A stretch of 64,000 nt of DNA from Strigamia acuminata (Eukaryota > Arthropoda > Chilopoda > Geophilomorpha > Linotaeniidae). A model generated the notes under the pieces. It saw only the letters and a list, made by a program, of their open reading frames with translations. It made no database searches and was not told the origin of the DNA. The stretch is taken from assembly GCA_949358305.1 (NCBI GenBank), contig OX442319.1, forward strand, positions 7,626,001 through 7,690,000, read 5' to 3'. The translations under genes and the position numbers were made by a program. Within the stretch, counting starts at the first letter, position 1. Each line of letters opens with the position of its first letter. Shown here piece after piece: positions 1 through 14,300 of this stretch.

Positions 1-3000
1 TGAATGTTTCTAAAACTTACATTGGAGCCTTCTACTAAGGTTTAAACACTATTTCTGAACATTCAGAGACATTGGTCTTGTGGTGTTTGTGCTAAGTCAA
101 CTGTGATGAGATCAAAAGTCTATTCTCCCAAATCATCGGTTGGATGTTTCTAAAACTTACATTGGAGCCTTCTACTAAGGTTTAAACACTATTTCTGAAC
201 ATTTAGAGACATTGGTCTTGTGGTGTTTATGCTAAGTCAACTGTGATGAGATCAAAAGTCTATTCTCCCAAATCATCGGTTGGATGTTTCTAAAACTTAC
301 ATTGGAGCCTTCTACTAAGGTTTAAACACTATTTCTGAACATTCAGAGACATTGGTCTTATGGTGTTTGTGCTAAGTCAACTGTGATGAGATCAAAAGTC
401 TATTCTCCCAAATCATCGGCTGAATGTTTCTAAAACTTACATTGGAGCCTTCTACTAAGGTTTAAACACTATTTCTGAACATTCAGAGACATTGGTCTTG
501 TGGTGTTTGTGCTAAGTCAACTGTGATGAGATCAAAAGTCTATTCTCCCAAATCATCGGTTGGATGTTTCTAAAACTTACATTGGAGCCTTCTACTAAGG
601 TTTAAACACTATTTCTGAACATTCAGAGACATTGGTCTTGTGGTGTTTGTGCTAAGTCAACTGCGATGTGAAATAAGCTCAAAATTTTTTTTTCAAAATT
701 TATTGCTTGGGTGTTGCTAAAACTTACATTGAAGGCTTCTACTAAGGTTTAAACACTATTTCTAAATATTCAGAGACATTGGTCTTGTGGTGTTTGTGCT
801 AAGTCAACTGTGATGAGATCAAAAGTCTATTCTCCCAAATCATCGGTTGGATGTTTCTAAAACTTACATTGGAGCCTTCTACTAAGGTTTAAACACTATT
901 TCTGAACATTCAGAGACATTGGTCTTGTGGTGTTTGTGCTAAGTCAACTGCGATGTGAAATGAGCTCAAAATTTTTTTTTCAAAATTTATTGCTTGGGTG
1001 TTGCTAAAACTGATATTGAAGGCTTCTACTAAGGTTTAAACACTATTTCTGAACATTCAGAGACATTGGACTTGTGATGTTTGTGCTAAGTCAACTGTGA
1101 TGAGATCAAAAGTCTATTCTCCCAAATCATCAGTTGGATGTTTCTAAAACTTACATTGGAGCCTTCTACTAAGGTTTAAACACTATTTCTGAACATTTAG
1201 AGACATTGGTCTTGTGGTGTTTGTGCTAAGTCAACTGTGATGAGATCAAAAGTCTATTCTCCCAAATCATTGGTTGGATGTTTCTAAAACTTACATTGGA
1301 GCCTTCTACTAAGGTTTAAACACTATTTCTGAACATTCAGAGACATTGGTCTTGTGGTGTTTGTGCTAAGTCAACTGTGATGAGATCCAAAGTCTATTCT
1401 CCCAAATCATTGGTTGGATGTTTCTAAAACTTACATTGGAGCCTTCTACTAAGGTTTAAACACTATTTCTGAACATTCAGAGACATTCGTCTTGTGGTGT
1501 TTGTGCTAAGTCAACTGTGATGAGATCAAAAGTCTATTCTCCCAAATCATCGGTTAAATGTTTCTAAAACTTACATTGGAGCCTTCTACTAAGGTTTAAA
1601 CACTATTTCTGAACATTCAGAGACATTGGTCTTGTGGTGTTTGTGCTAAGTCAACTGTGATGAGATCAAAAGTCTTTTCTCCCAAATCATCGGTTGGATG
1701 TTTCTAAAACTTACATTGGAGCCTTCTACTAAGGTTTAAACACTATTTCTGAACATTCAGAGACATTGGTCTTGTGGTGTTTGTGCTAAGTCAACTGTGA
1801 TGAGATCAAAAGTCTATTCTCCCAAATCATTGGTTGGATGTTTCTAAAACTTACATTGGAGCCTTCTACTAAGATTTAAACACTATTTCTGAACATTCAG
1901 AGACATTGGTCTTGTGGTGTTTGTGCTAAGTCAACTGTGATGAGATCAAAAGTCTATTCTCCCAAATCATCGGTTAAATGTTTCTAAAACTTACATTGGA
2001 GCCTTCTACTAAGGTTTAAACACTATTTCTGAACATTCAGAGACATTGGTCTTGTGGTGTTTGTGCTAAGTCAACTGTGATGAGATCAAAAGTCTATTCT
2101 CCCAAATCATCAGTTGGATGTTTCTAAAACTTACATTGGAGCCTTCTACTAAGGTTTAAACACTATTTCTGAACATTTAGAGACATTGGTCTTGTGGTGT
2201 TTATGCTAAGTCAACTGTGATGAGATCAAAAGTCTATTCTCCCAAATCATCGGTTGGATGTTTCTAAAACTTACATTGGAGCCTTCTACTAAGGTTTAAA
2301 CACTATTTCTGAACATTCAGAGACATTGGTCTTATGGTGTTTGTGCTAAGTCAACTGTGATGAGATCAAAAGTCTATTCTCCCAAATCATCGGTTGAATG
2401 TTTCTAAAACTTACATTGGAGCCTTCTACTAAGGTTTAAACACTATTTCTGAACATTCAGAGACATTGGTCTTGTGGTGTTTGTGCTAAGTCAACTGTGA
2501 TGAGATCAAAAGTCTATTCTCCCAAATCATCGGTTGGATGTTTCTAAAACTTACATTGGAGCCTTCTACTAAGGTTTAAACACTATTTCTGAACATTCAG
2601 AGACATTGGTCTTGTGGTGTTTGTGCTAAGTCAACTGCGATGTGAAATAAGCTCAAAATTTTTTTTTCAAAATTTATTGCTTGGGTGTTGCTAAAACTTA
2701 CATTGAAGGCTTCTACTAAGGTTTAAACACTATTTCTAAATATTCAGTGACATTGGTCTTGTGGTGTTTGTGCTAAGTCAACTGTGATGAGATCAAAAGT
2801 CTATTCTCCCAAATCATCGGTTGGATGTTTCTAAAACTTACATTGGAGCCTTCTACTAAGGTTTAAACACTATTTCTGAACATTCAGAGACATTGGTCTT
2901 GTGGTGTTTGTGCTAAGTCAACTGCGATGTGAAATGAGCTCAAAATTTTTTTTTCAAAATTTATTGCTTGGGTGTTGCTAAAACTGATATTGAAGGCTTC

Positions 3001-4088
3001 TACTAAGGTTTAAACACTATTTCTGAACATTCAGAGACATTGGACTTGTGATGTTTGTGCTAAGTCAACTGTGATGAGATCAAAAGTCTATTCTCCCAAA
3101 TCATCAGTTGGATGTTTCTAAAACTTACATTGGAGCCTTCTACTAAGGTTTAAACACTATTTCTGAACATTTAGAGACATTGGTCTTGTGGTGTTTGTGC
3201 TAAGTCAACTGTGATGAGATCAAAAGTCTATTCTCCCAAATCATTGGTTGGATGTTTCTAAAACTTACATTGGAGCCTTCTACTAAGGTTTAAACACTAT
3301 TTCTGAACATTCAGAGACATTGGTCTTGTGGTGTTTGTGCTAAGTCAACTGTGATGAGATCCAAAGTCTATTCTCCCAAATCATTGGTTGGATGTTTCTA
3401 AAACTTACATTGGAGCCTTCTACTAAGGTTTAAACACTATTTCTGAACATTCAGAGACATTCGTCTTGTGGTGTTTGTGCTAAGTCAACTGTGATGAGAT
3501 CAAAAGTCTATTCTCCCAAATCATCGGTTAAATGTTTCTAAAACTTACATTGGAGCCTTCTACTAAGGTTTAAACACTATTTCTGAACATTCAGAGACAT
3601 TGGTCTTGTGGTGTTTGTGCTAAGTCAACTGTGATGAGATCAAAAGTCTTTTCTCCCAAATCATCGGTTGGATGTTTCTAAAACTTACATTGGAGCCTTC
3701 TACTAAGGTTTAAACACTATTTCTGAACATTCAGAGACATTGGTCTTGTGGTGTTTGTGCTAAGTCAACTGTGATGAGATCAAAAGTCTATTCTCCCAAA
3801 TCATTGGTTGGATGTTTCTAAAACTTACATTGGAGCCTTCTACTAAGATTTAAACACTATTTCTGAACATTCAGAGACATTGGTCTTGTGGTGTTTGTGC
3901 TAAGTCAACTGTGATGAGATCAAAAGTCTATTCTCCCAAATCATCGGTTAAATGTTTCTAAAACTTACATTGGAGCCTTCTACTAAGGTTTAAACACTAT
4001 TTCTGAACATTCAGAGACATTGGTCTTGTGGTGTTTGTGCTAAGTCAACTGTGATGAGATCAAAAGTCTATTCTCCCAAATCATCAGT
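1..4088. repeat. Higher-order repeat, 14 monomers, period 1974 bp
   Basis: Rare monomer variants recur at exactly 1974 bp: the unit with TTTAG and TTTATG at 141 and 2115; the B-form junction CTGCGATG at 661 and 2635; GATCCAAAG near 1385 and 3359; AGTCTTTTCT at 1671 and 3645. 1974 equals 12 units of 140 bp plus 2 of 147 bp. Slightly more than two copies are present. The unit at 4089 no longer follows the pattern. Confidence 0.9.
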
Positions 4089-4366
4089 TGGATGTTTCTA
4101 AAACTTACATTGGAGCCTTCTACTAAGGTTTAAACACTATTTCTGAACATTCAGAGACATTGGACTTGTGGTGTTTGTGCTAAGTCAACTGCGATGTGAA
4201 ATGAGCTCAAAATTTTTTTTTCAAAATTTATTGCTTGGGTGTTGCTAAAACTTAGATTGAAGGCTTCTACTAAGGTTTAAACACTATTTCTGAACATTCA
4301 GAGACATTGGTCTTGTGGTGTTTGTGCTAAGTCAACTGCGATGTGAAATGAGCTCAAAATTTTTTT

Positions 4367-6500
4367 CTTCAAAATTTAATGCTTGGGTGTTGCTAAAACT
4401 TATATTGAAGGCTTCTACTAAGGTTTAAACACTATTTCTGAACATACAGAGACATTGGACTTGTGGTGTTTGTGCTAAGTAACTGTGATGAGATCAAAAG
4501 TCTATTCTCCCAAATCATTGGTTGGATGTTTCTAAAACTTACATTGGAGCCTTCTACTAAGATTTAAACACTATTTCTGAACATTCAGAGACATTGGTCT
4601 TGTGGTGTTTGTGCTAAGTCAACTGTGATGAGATCAAAAGTCTATTCTCCCAAATCATCGGTTAAATGTTTCTAAAACTTACATTGGAGCCTTCTACTAA
4701 GGTTTAAACACTATTTCTGAACATTCAGAGACATTGGTCTTGTGGTGTTTGTGCTAAGTCAACTGTGATGAGATCAAAAGTCTATTCTCCCAAATCATCA
4801 GTTGGATGTTTCTAAAACTTACATTGGAGCCTTCTACTAAGGTTTAAACACTATTTCTGAACATTTAGAGACATTGGTCTTGTGGTGTTTATGCTAAGTC
4901 AACTGTGATGAGATCAAAAGTCTATTCTCCCAAATCATCGGTTGGATGTTTCTAAAACTTACATTGGAGCCTTCTACTAAGGTTTAAACACTATTTCTGA
5001 ACATTCAGAGACATTGGTCTTATGGTGTTTGTGCTAAGTCAACTGTGATGAGATCAAAAGTCTATTCTCCCAAATCATCGGTTGAATGTTTCTAAAACTT
5101 ACATTGGAGCCTTCTACTAAGGTTTAAACACTATTTCTGAACATTCAGAGACATTGGTCTTGTGGTGTTTGTGCTAAGTCAACTGTGATGAGATCAAAAG
5201 TCTATTCTCCCAAATCATCGGTTGGATGTTTCTAAAACTTACATTGGAGCCTTCTACTAAGGTTTAAACACTATTTCTGAACATTCAGAGACATTGGTCT
5301 TGTGGTGTTTGTGCTAAGTCAACTGCGATGTGAAATAAGCTCAAAATTTTTTTTTCAAAATTTATTGCTTGGGTGTTGCTAAAACTTAGATTGAAGGCTT
5401 CTACTAAGGTTTAAACACTATTTCTGAACATTCAGAGACATTGGTCTTGTGGTGTTTGTGCTAAGTCAACTGCGATGTGAAATGAGCTCAAAATTTTTTT
5501 CTTCAAAATTTAATGCTTGGGTGTTGCTAAAACTTATATTGAAGGCTTCTACTAAGGTTTAAACACTATTTCTGAACATACAGAGCATTGGACTTGTGGT
5601 GTTTGTGCTAAGTAACTGTGATGAGATCAAAAGTCTATTCTCCCAAATCATTGGTTGGATGTTTCTAAAACTTACATTGGAGCCTTCTACTAAGATTTAA
5701 ACACTATTTCTGAACATTCAGAGACATTGGTCTTGTGGTGTTTGTGCTAAGTCAACTGTGATGAGATCAAAAGTCTATTCTCCCAAATCATCGGTTAAAT
5801 GTTTCTAAAACTTACATTGGAGCCTTCTACTAAGGTTTAAACACTATTTCTGAACATTCAGAGACATTGGTCTTGTGGTGTTTGTGCTAAGTCAACTGTG
5901 ATGAGATCAAAAGTCTATTCTCCCAAATCATCAGTTGGATGTTTCTAAAACTTACATTGGAGCCTTCTACTAAGGTTTAAACACTATTTCTGAACATTTA
6001 GAGACATTGGTCTTGTGGTGTTTATGCTAAGTCAACTGTGATGAGATCAAAAGTCTATTCTCCCAAATCATCGGTTGGATGTTTCTAAAACTTACATTGG
6101 AGCCTTCTACTAAGGTTTAAACACTATTTCTGAACATTCAGAGACATTGGTCTTGTGGTGTTTGTGCTAAGTCAACTGTGATGAGATCAAAAGTCTATTC
6201 TCCCAAATCATCGGTTAAATGTTTCTAAAACTTACATTGGAGCCTTCTACTAAGGTTTAAACACTATTTCTGAACATTCAGAGACATTGGTCTTGTGGTG
6301 TTTGTGCTAAGTCAACTGTGATGAGATCAAAAGTCTATTCTCCCAAATCATCAGTTGGATGTTTCTAAAACTTACATTGGAGCCTTCTACTAAGGTTTAA
6401 ACACTATTTCTGAACATTTAGAGACATTGGTCTTGTGGTGTTTATGCTAAGTCAACTGTGATGAGATCAAAAGTCTATTCTCCCAAATCATCGGTTGGAT
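4367..6500. repeat. Locally duplicated satellite blocks (1134-bp and 420-bp periods)
   Basis: The rare B variant with a C in the T run occurs at 4367 and 5501 (1134 bp, 8 monomers). The second copy carries a private 1-bp deletion (CAGAGCATTGG near 5581). Right after it, a three-unit series is repeated at 420-bp spacing (about 5790-6080 and 6210-6500). These look like recent unequal exchanges inside the array. Confidence 0.7.
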
Positions 6501-7779
6501 GTTTCTAAAACTTACATTGGAGCCTTCTACTAAGGTTTAAACACTATTTCTGAACATTCAGAGACATTGGTCTTATGGTGTTTGTGCTAAGTCAACTGTG
6601 ATGAGATCAAAAGTCTATTCTCCCAAATCATCGGTTGAATGTTTCTAAAACTTACATTGGAGCCTTCTACTAAGGTTTAAACACTATTTCTGAACATTCA
6701 GAGACATTGGTCTTGTGGTGTTTGTGCTAAGTCAACTGTGATGAGATCAAAAGTCTATTCTCCCAAATCATCGGTTGGATGTTTCTAAAACTTACATTGG
6801 AGCCTTCTACTAAGGTTTAAACACTATTTCTGAACATTCAGAGACATTGGTCTTGTGGTGTTTGTGCTAAGTCAACTGCGATGTGAAATAAGCTCAAAAT
6901 TTTTTTTTCAAAATTTATTGCTTGGGTGTTGCTAAAACTTACATTGAAGGCTTCTACTAAGGTTTAAACACTATTTCTAAATATTCAGAGACATTGGTCT
7001 TGTGGTGTTTGTGCTAAGTCAACTGTGATGAGATCAAAAGTCTATTCTCCCAAATCATCGGTTGGATGTTTCTAAAACTTACATTGGAGCCTTCTACTAA
7101 GGTTTAAACACTATTTCTGAACATTCAGAGACATTGGTCTTGTGGTGTTTGTGCTAAGTCAACTGCGATGTGAAATGAGCTCAAAATTTTTTTTTCAAAA
7201 TTTATTGCTTGGGTGTTGCTAAAACTGATATTGAAGGCTTCTACTAAGGTTTAAACACTATTTCTGAACATTCAGAGACATTGGACTTGTGATGTTTGTG
7301 CTAAGTCAACTGTGATGAGATCAAAAGTCTATTCTCCCAAATCATCAGTCGGATGTTTCTAAAACTTACATTGGAGCCTTCTACTAAGGTTTAAACACTA
7401 TTTCTGAACATTTAGAGACATTGGTCTTGTGGTGTTTGTGCTAAGTCAACTGTGATGAGATCAAAAGTCTATTCTCCCAAATCATTGGTTGGATGTTTCT
7501 AAAACTTACATTGGAGCCTTCTACTAAGGTTTAAACACTATTTCTGAACATTCAGAGACATTGGTCTTGTGGTGTTTGTGCTAAGTCAACTGCGATGTGA
7601 AATGAGCTCAAAATTTTTTTTTCAAAATTTATTGCTTGGGTGTTGCTAAAACTTACATTGGAGCCTTCTACTAAGGTTTAAACACTATTTCTGAACATTT
7701 AGAGACATTGGTCTTGTGGTGTTTATGCTAAGTCAACTGTGATGAGATCAAAAGTCTATTCTCCCAAATCATCAGTCGG

Positions 7780-10700
7780 ATGTTTCTAAAACTTACATTG
7801 GAGCCTTCTACTAAGGTTTAAACACTATTTCTGAACATTTAGAGACATTGGTCTTGTGGTGTTTGTGCTAAGTCAACTGTGATGAGATCAAAAGTCTATT
7901 CTCCCAAATCATTGGTTGGATGTTTCTAAAACTTACATTGGAGCCTTCTACTAAGGTTTAAACACTATTTCTGAACATTCAGAGACATTCGTCTTGTGGT
8001 GTTTGTGCTAAGTCAACTGTGATGAGATCAAAAGTCTATTCTCCCAAATCATCGGTTAAATGTTTCTAAAACTTACATTGGAGCCTTCTACTAAGGTTTA
8101 AACACTATTTCTGAACATTCAGAGACATTGGTCTTGTGGTGTTTGTGCTAAGTCAACTGTGATGAGATCAAAAGTCTTTTCTCCCAAATCATCGGTTGGA
8201 TGTTTCTAAAACTTACATTGGAGCCTTCTACTAAGGTTTAAACACTATTTCTGAACATTCAGAGACATTGGTCTTGTGGTGTTTGTGCTAAGTCAACTGT
8301 GATGAGATCAAAAGTCTATTCTCCCAAATCATTGGTTGGATGTTTCTAAAACTTACATTGGAGCCTTCTACTAAGATTTAAACACTATTTCTGAACATTC
8401 AGAGACATTGGTCTTGTGGTGTTTGTGCTAAGTCAACTGTGATGAGATCAAAAGTCTATTCTCCCAAATCATCGGTTAAATGTTTCTAAAACTTACATTG
8501 GAGCCTTCTACTAAGGTTTAAACACTATTTCTGAACATTCAGAGACATTGGTCTTGTGGTGTTTGTGCTAAGTCAACTGTGATGAGATCAAAAGTCTATT
8601 CTCCCAAATCATCAGTTGGATGTTTCTAAAACTTACATTGGAGCCTTCTACTAAGGTTTAAACACTATTTCTGAACATTCAGAGACATTGGACTTGTGGT
8701 GTTTGTGCTAAGTCAACTGCGATGTGAAATGAGCTCAAAATTTTTTTTTCAAAATTTATTGCTTGGGTGTTGCTAAAACTTAGATTGAAGGCTTCTACTA
8801 AGGTTTAAACACTATTTCTGAACATTCAGAGACATTGGTCTTGTGGTGTTTGTGCTAAGTCAACTGCGATGTGAAATGAGCTCAAAATTTTTTTCTTCAA
8901 AATTTAATGCTTGGGTGTTGCTAAAACTTATATTGAAGGCTTCTACTAAGGTTTAAACACTATTTCTGAACATACAGAGACATTGGACTTGTGGTGTTTG
9001 TGCTAAGTAACTGTGATGAGATCAAAAGTCTATTCTCCCAAATCATTGGTTGGATGTTTCTAAAACTTACATTGGAGCCTTCTACTAAGATTTAAACACT
9101 ATTTCTGAACATTCAGAGACATTGGTCTTGTGGTGTTTGTGCTAAGTCAACTGTGATGAGATCAAAAGTCTATTCTCCCAAATCATCGGTTAAATGTTTC
9201 TAAAACTTACATTGGAGCCTTCTACTAAGGTTTAAACACTATTTCTGAACATTCAGAGACATTGGTCTTGTGGTGTTTGTGCTAAGTCAACTGTGATGAG
9301 ATCAAAAGTCTATTCTCCCAAATCATCGGTTGGATGTTTCTAAAACTTACATTGGAGCCTTCTACTAAGGTTTAAACACTATTTCTGAACATTCAGAGAC
9401 ATTGGTCTTGTGGTGTTTGTGCTAAGTCAACTGCGATGTGAAATGAGCTCAAAATTTTTTTTTCAAAATTTATTGCTTGGGTGTTGCTAAAACTGATATT
9501 GAAGGCTTCTACTAAGGTTTAAACACTATTTCTGAACATTCAGAGACATTGGACTTGTGATGTTTGTGCTAAGTCAACTGTGATGAGATCAAAAGTCTAT
9601 TCTCCCAAATCATCAGTCGGATGTTTCTAAAACTTACATTGGAGCCTTCTACTAAGGTTTAAACACTATTTCTGAACATTTAGAGACATTGGTCTTGTGG
9701 TGTTTGTGCTAAGTCAACTGTGATGAGATCAAAAGTCTATTCTCCCAAATCATTGGTTGGATGTTTCTAAAACTTACATTGGAGCCTTCTACTAAGGTTT
9801 AAACACTATTTCTGAACATTCAGAGACATTGGTCTTGTGGTGTTTGTGCTAAGTCAACTGTGATGAGATCCAAAGTCTATTCTCCCAAATCATTGGTTGG
9901 ATGTTTCTAAAACTTACATTGGAGCCTTCTACTAAGGTTTAAACACTATTTCTGAACATTCAGAGACATTCGTCTTGTGGTGTTTGTGCTAAGTCAACTG
10001 TGATGAGATCAAAAGTCTATTCTCCCAAATCATCGGTTAAATGTTTCTAAAACTTACATTGGAGCCTTCTACTAAGGTTTAAACACTATTTCTGAACATT
10101 CAGAGACATTGGTCTTGTGGTGTTTGTGCTAAGTCAACTGTGATGAGATCAAAAGTCTTTTCTCCCAAATCATCGGTTGGATGTTTCTAAAACTTACATT
10201 GGAGCCTTCTACTAAGGTTTAAACACTATTTCTGAACATTCAGAGACATTGGTCTTGTGGTGTTTGTGCTAAGTCAACTGTGATGAGATCAAAAGTCTAT
10301 TCTCCCAAATCATTGGTTGGATGTTTCTAAAACTTACATTGGAGCCTTCTACTAAGATTTAAACACTATTTCTGAACATTCAGAGACATTGGTCTTGTGG
10401 TGTTTGTGCTAAGTCAACTGTGATGAGATCAAAAGTCTATTCTCCCAAATCATCGGTTAAATGTTTCTAAAACTTACATTGGAGCCTTCTACTAAGGTTT
10501 AAACACTATTTCTGAACATTCAGAGACATTGGTCTTGTGGTGTTTGTGCTAAGTCAACTGTGATGAGATCAAAAGTCTATTCTCCCAAATCATCAGTTGG
10601 ATGTTTCTAAAACTTACATTGGAGCCTTCTACTAAGGTTTAAACACTATTTCTGAACATTCAGAGACATTGGACTTGTGGTGTTTGTGCTAAGTCAACTG

Positions 10701-11308
10701 CGATGTGAAATGAGCTCAAAATTTTTTTTTCAAAATTTATTGCTTGGGTGTTGCTAAAACTTAGATTGAAGGCTTCTACTAAGGTTTAAACACTATTTCT
10801 GAACATTCAGAGACATTGGTCTTGTGGTGTTTGTGCTAAGTCAACTGCGATGTGAAATGAGCTCAAAATTTTTTTCTTCAAAATTTAATGCTTGGGTGTT
10901 GCTAAAACTTATATTGAAGGCTTCTACTAAGGTTTAAACACTATTTCTGAACATACAGAGACATTGGACTTGTGGTGTTTGTGCTAAGTAACTGTGATGA
11001 GATCAAAAGTCTATTCTCCCAAATCATTGGTTGGATGTTTCTAAAACTTACATTGGAGCCTTCTACTAAGATTTAAACACTATTTCTGAACATTCAGAGA
11101 CATTGGTCTTGTGGTGTTTGTGCTAAGTCAACTGTGATGAGATCAAAAGTCTATTCTCCCAAATCATCGGTTAAATGTTTCTAAAACTTACATTGGAGCC
11201 TTCTACTAAGGTTTAAACACTATTTCTGAACATTCAGAGACATTGGTCTTGTGGTGTTTGTGCTAAGTCAACTGTGATGAGATCAAAAGTCTATTCTCCC
11301 AAATCATC
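7780..11308. repeat. Higher-order repeat copies, period 1981 bp
   Basis: The same monomer order as the 1974-bp repeat reappears with an offset of 1981 bp: CGTCTTG variant at 7990 and 9971, AGTCTTTTCT at 8173 and 10154, C-in-T-run variant at 8895 and 10876. The 7-bp excess over 1974 equals one extra long (147-bp) unit. Copies begin to differ near 11308. Boundaries are approximate. Confidence 0.75.
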
Positions 11309-14300
11309 AGTTGGATGTTTCTAAAACTTACATTGGAGCCTTCTACTAAGGTTTAAACACTATTTCTGAACATTCAGAGACATTGGACTTGTGGTGTTTG
11401 TGCTAAGTCAACTGCGATGTGAAATGAGCTCAAAATTTTTTTTTCAAAATTTATTGCTTGGGTGTTGCTAAAACTTAGATTGAAGGCTTCTACTAAGGTT
11501 TAAACACTATTTCTGAACATTCAGAGACATTGGTCTTGTGGTGTTTGTGCTAAGTCAACTGCGATGTGAAATGAGCTCAAAATTTTTTTCTTAAAAATTT
11601 AATGCTTGGGTGTTGCTAAAACTTATATTGAAGGCTTCTACTAAGGTTTAAACACTATTTCTGAACATACAGAGACATTGGACTTGTGGTGTTTGTGCTA
11701 AGTAACTGTGATGAGATCAAAAGTCTATTCTCCCAAATCATTGCTTGGATGTTGCTAAAACTTACATTGAAGGCTTCTACTAAGGTTTAAACACTATTTC
11801 TGAACATTCAGAGACATTGGTCTTGTGGTGTTTATGCTAAGTCAACTGTGATGAGATCAAAAGTCTATTCTCCCAAATCATCGGTTGGATGTTTCTAAAA
11901 CTTACATTGGAGCCTTCTACTAAGGTTTAAACACTATTTCTGAACATTCAGAGACATTGGTCTTATGGTGTTTGTGCTAAGTCAACTGTGATGAGATCAA
12001 AAGTCTATTCTCCCAAATCATCGGTTGAATGTTTCTAAAACTTACATTGGAGCCTTCTACTAAGGTTTAAACACTATTTCTGAACATTCAGAGACATTGG
12101 TCTTGTGGTGTTTGTGCTAAGTCAACTGTGATGAGATCAAAAGTCTATTCTCCCAAATCATCGGTTGGATGTTTCTAAAACTTACATTGGAGCCTTCTAC
12201 TAAGGTTTAAACACTATTTCTGAACATTCAGAGACATTGGTCTTGTGGTGTTTGTGCTAAGTCAACTGCGATGTGAAATAAGCTCAAAATTTTTTTTTCA
12301 AAGTTTATTGCTTGGGTGTTGCTAAAACTTACATTGAAGGCTTCTACTAAGGTTTAAACACTATTTCTAAACATTCAGAGACATTGGTCTTGTGGTGTTT
12401 ATGCTAAGTCAACTGTGATGAGATCAAAAGTCTATTCTCCCAAATCATCGGTTGGATGTTTCTAAAACTTACATTGGAGCCTTCTACTAAGGTTTAAACA
12501 CTATTTCTGAACATTCAGAGACATTGGTCTTATGGTGTTTGTGCTAAGTCAACTGTGATGAGATCAAAAGTCTATTCTCCCAAATCATCGGTTGAATGTT
12601 TCTAAAACTTACATTGGAGCCTTCTACTAAGGTTTAAACACTATTTCTGAACATTCAGAGACATTGGTCTTGTGGTGTTTGTGCTAAGTCAACTGTGATG
12701 AGATCAAAAGTCTATTCTCCCAAATCATCGGTTGGATGTTTTTAAAACTTACATTGGAGCCTTCTACTAAGGTTTAAACACTATTTCTGAACATTCAGAG
12801 ACATTGGTCTTGTGGTGTTTGTGCTAAGTCAACTGCGATGTGAAATAAGCTCAAAATTTTTTTTTCAAAATTTATTGCTTGGGTGTTGCTAAAACTTACA
12901 TTGAAGGCTTCTACTAAGGTTTAAACACTATTTCTAAACATTCAGAGACATTGGTCTTGTGGTGTTTGTGCTAAGTCAACTGTGATGAGATCAAAAGTCT
13001 ATTCTCCCAAATCATCGGTTGGATGTTTCTAAAACTTACATTGGAGCCTTCTACTAAGGTTTAAACACTATTTCTGAACATTCAGAGACATTGGTCTTAT
13101 GGTGTTTGTGCTAAGTCAACTATGATGAGATCAAAAGTCTATTCTCCCAAATCATCGGTTGAATGTTTCTAAAACTTACATTGGAGCCTTCTACTAAGGT
13201 TTAAACACTATTTCTGAACATTCAGAGACATTGGTCTTGTGGTGTTTGTGCTAAGTCAACTGTGATGAGATCAAAAGTCTATTCTCCCAAATCATCGGTT
13301 AGATGTTTCTAAAACTTACATTGGAGCCTTCTACTAAGGTTTAAACACTATTTCTGAACATTCAGAGACATTGGTCTTGTGGTGTTTGTGCTAAGTCAAC
13401 TGCGATGTGAAATAAGCTCAAAATTTTTTTTTCAAAGTTTATTGCTTGGGTGTTGCTAAAACTTACATTGAAGGCTTCTACTAAGGTTTAAACACTATTT
13501 CTAAACATTCAGAGACATTGGTCTTGTGGTGTTTGTGCTAAGTCAACTGTGATGAGATCAAAAGTCTATTCTCCCAAATCATCGGTTGGATGTTTCTAAA
13601 ACTTACATTGGAGCCTTCTACTAAGGTTTAAACACTATTTCTGAACATTCAGAGACATTGGACTTGTGGTGTTTGTGCTAAGTCAACTGCGATGTGAAAT
13701 GAGCTCAAAATTTTTTTTTCAAAATTTAATGCTTGGGTGTTGCTAAAACTTATATTGAAGGCTTCTACTAAGGTTTAAACACTATTTCTGAACATTCAGA
13801 GACATTGGACTTGTGGTGTTTGTGCTAAGTCAACTGTGATGAGATCAAAAGTTTATTCTCCCAAATCATTCGTTGGATGTTTCTAAAACTTACATTGGAG
13901 CCTTCTACTAAGGTTTAAACACTATTTCTGAACATTCAGAGACATTGGTCTTGTGGTGTTTGTGCTAAGTCAACTGTGATGAGATCAAAAGTCTATTCTC
14001 CCAAATCATCGGTTGGATGTTTCTAAAACTTACATTGGAGCCTTCTACTAAGGTTTAAACACTATTTCTGAACATTCAGAGACATTGGTCTTGTGGTGTT
14101 TGTGCTAAGTCAACTGCGATGTGAAATGAGCTCAAAATTTTTTTTTCAAAATTTATTGCTTGGGTGTTGCTAAAACTTAGATTGAAGGCTTCTACTAAGG
14201 TTTAAACACTATTTCTGAACATTCAGAGACATTGGTCTTGTGGTGTTTGTGCTAAGTCAACTGCGATGTGAAATGAGCTCAAAATTTTTTTCTTCAAAAT

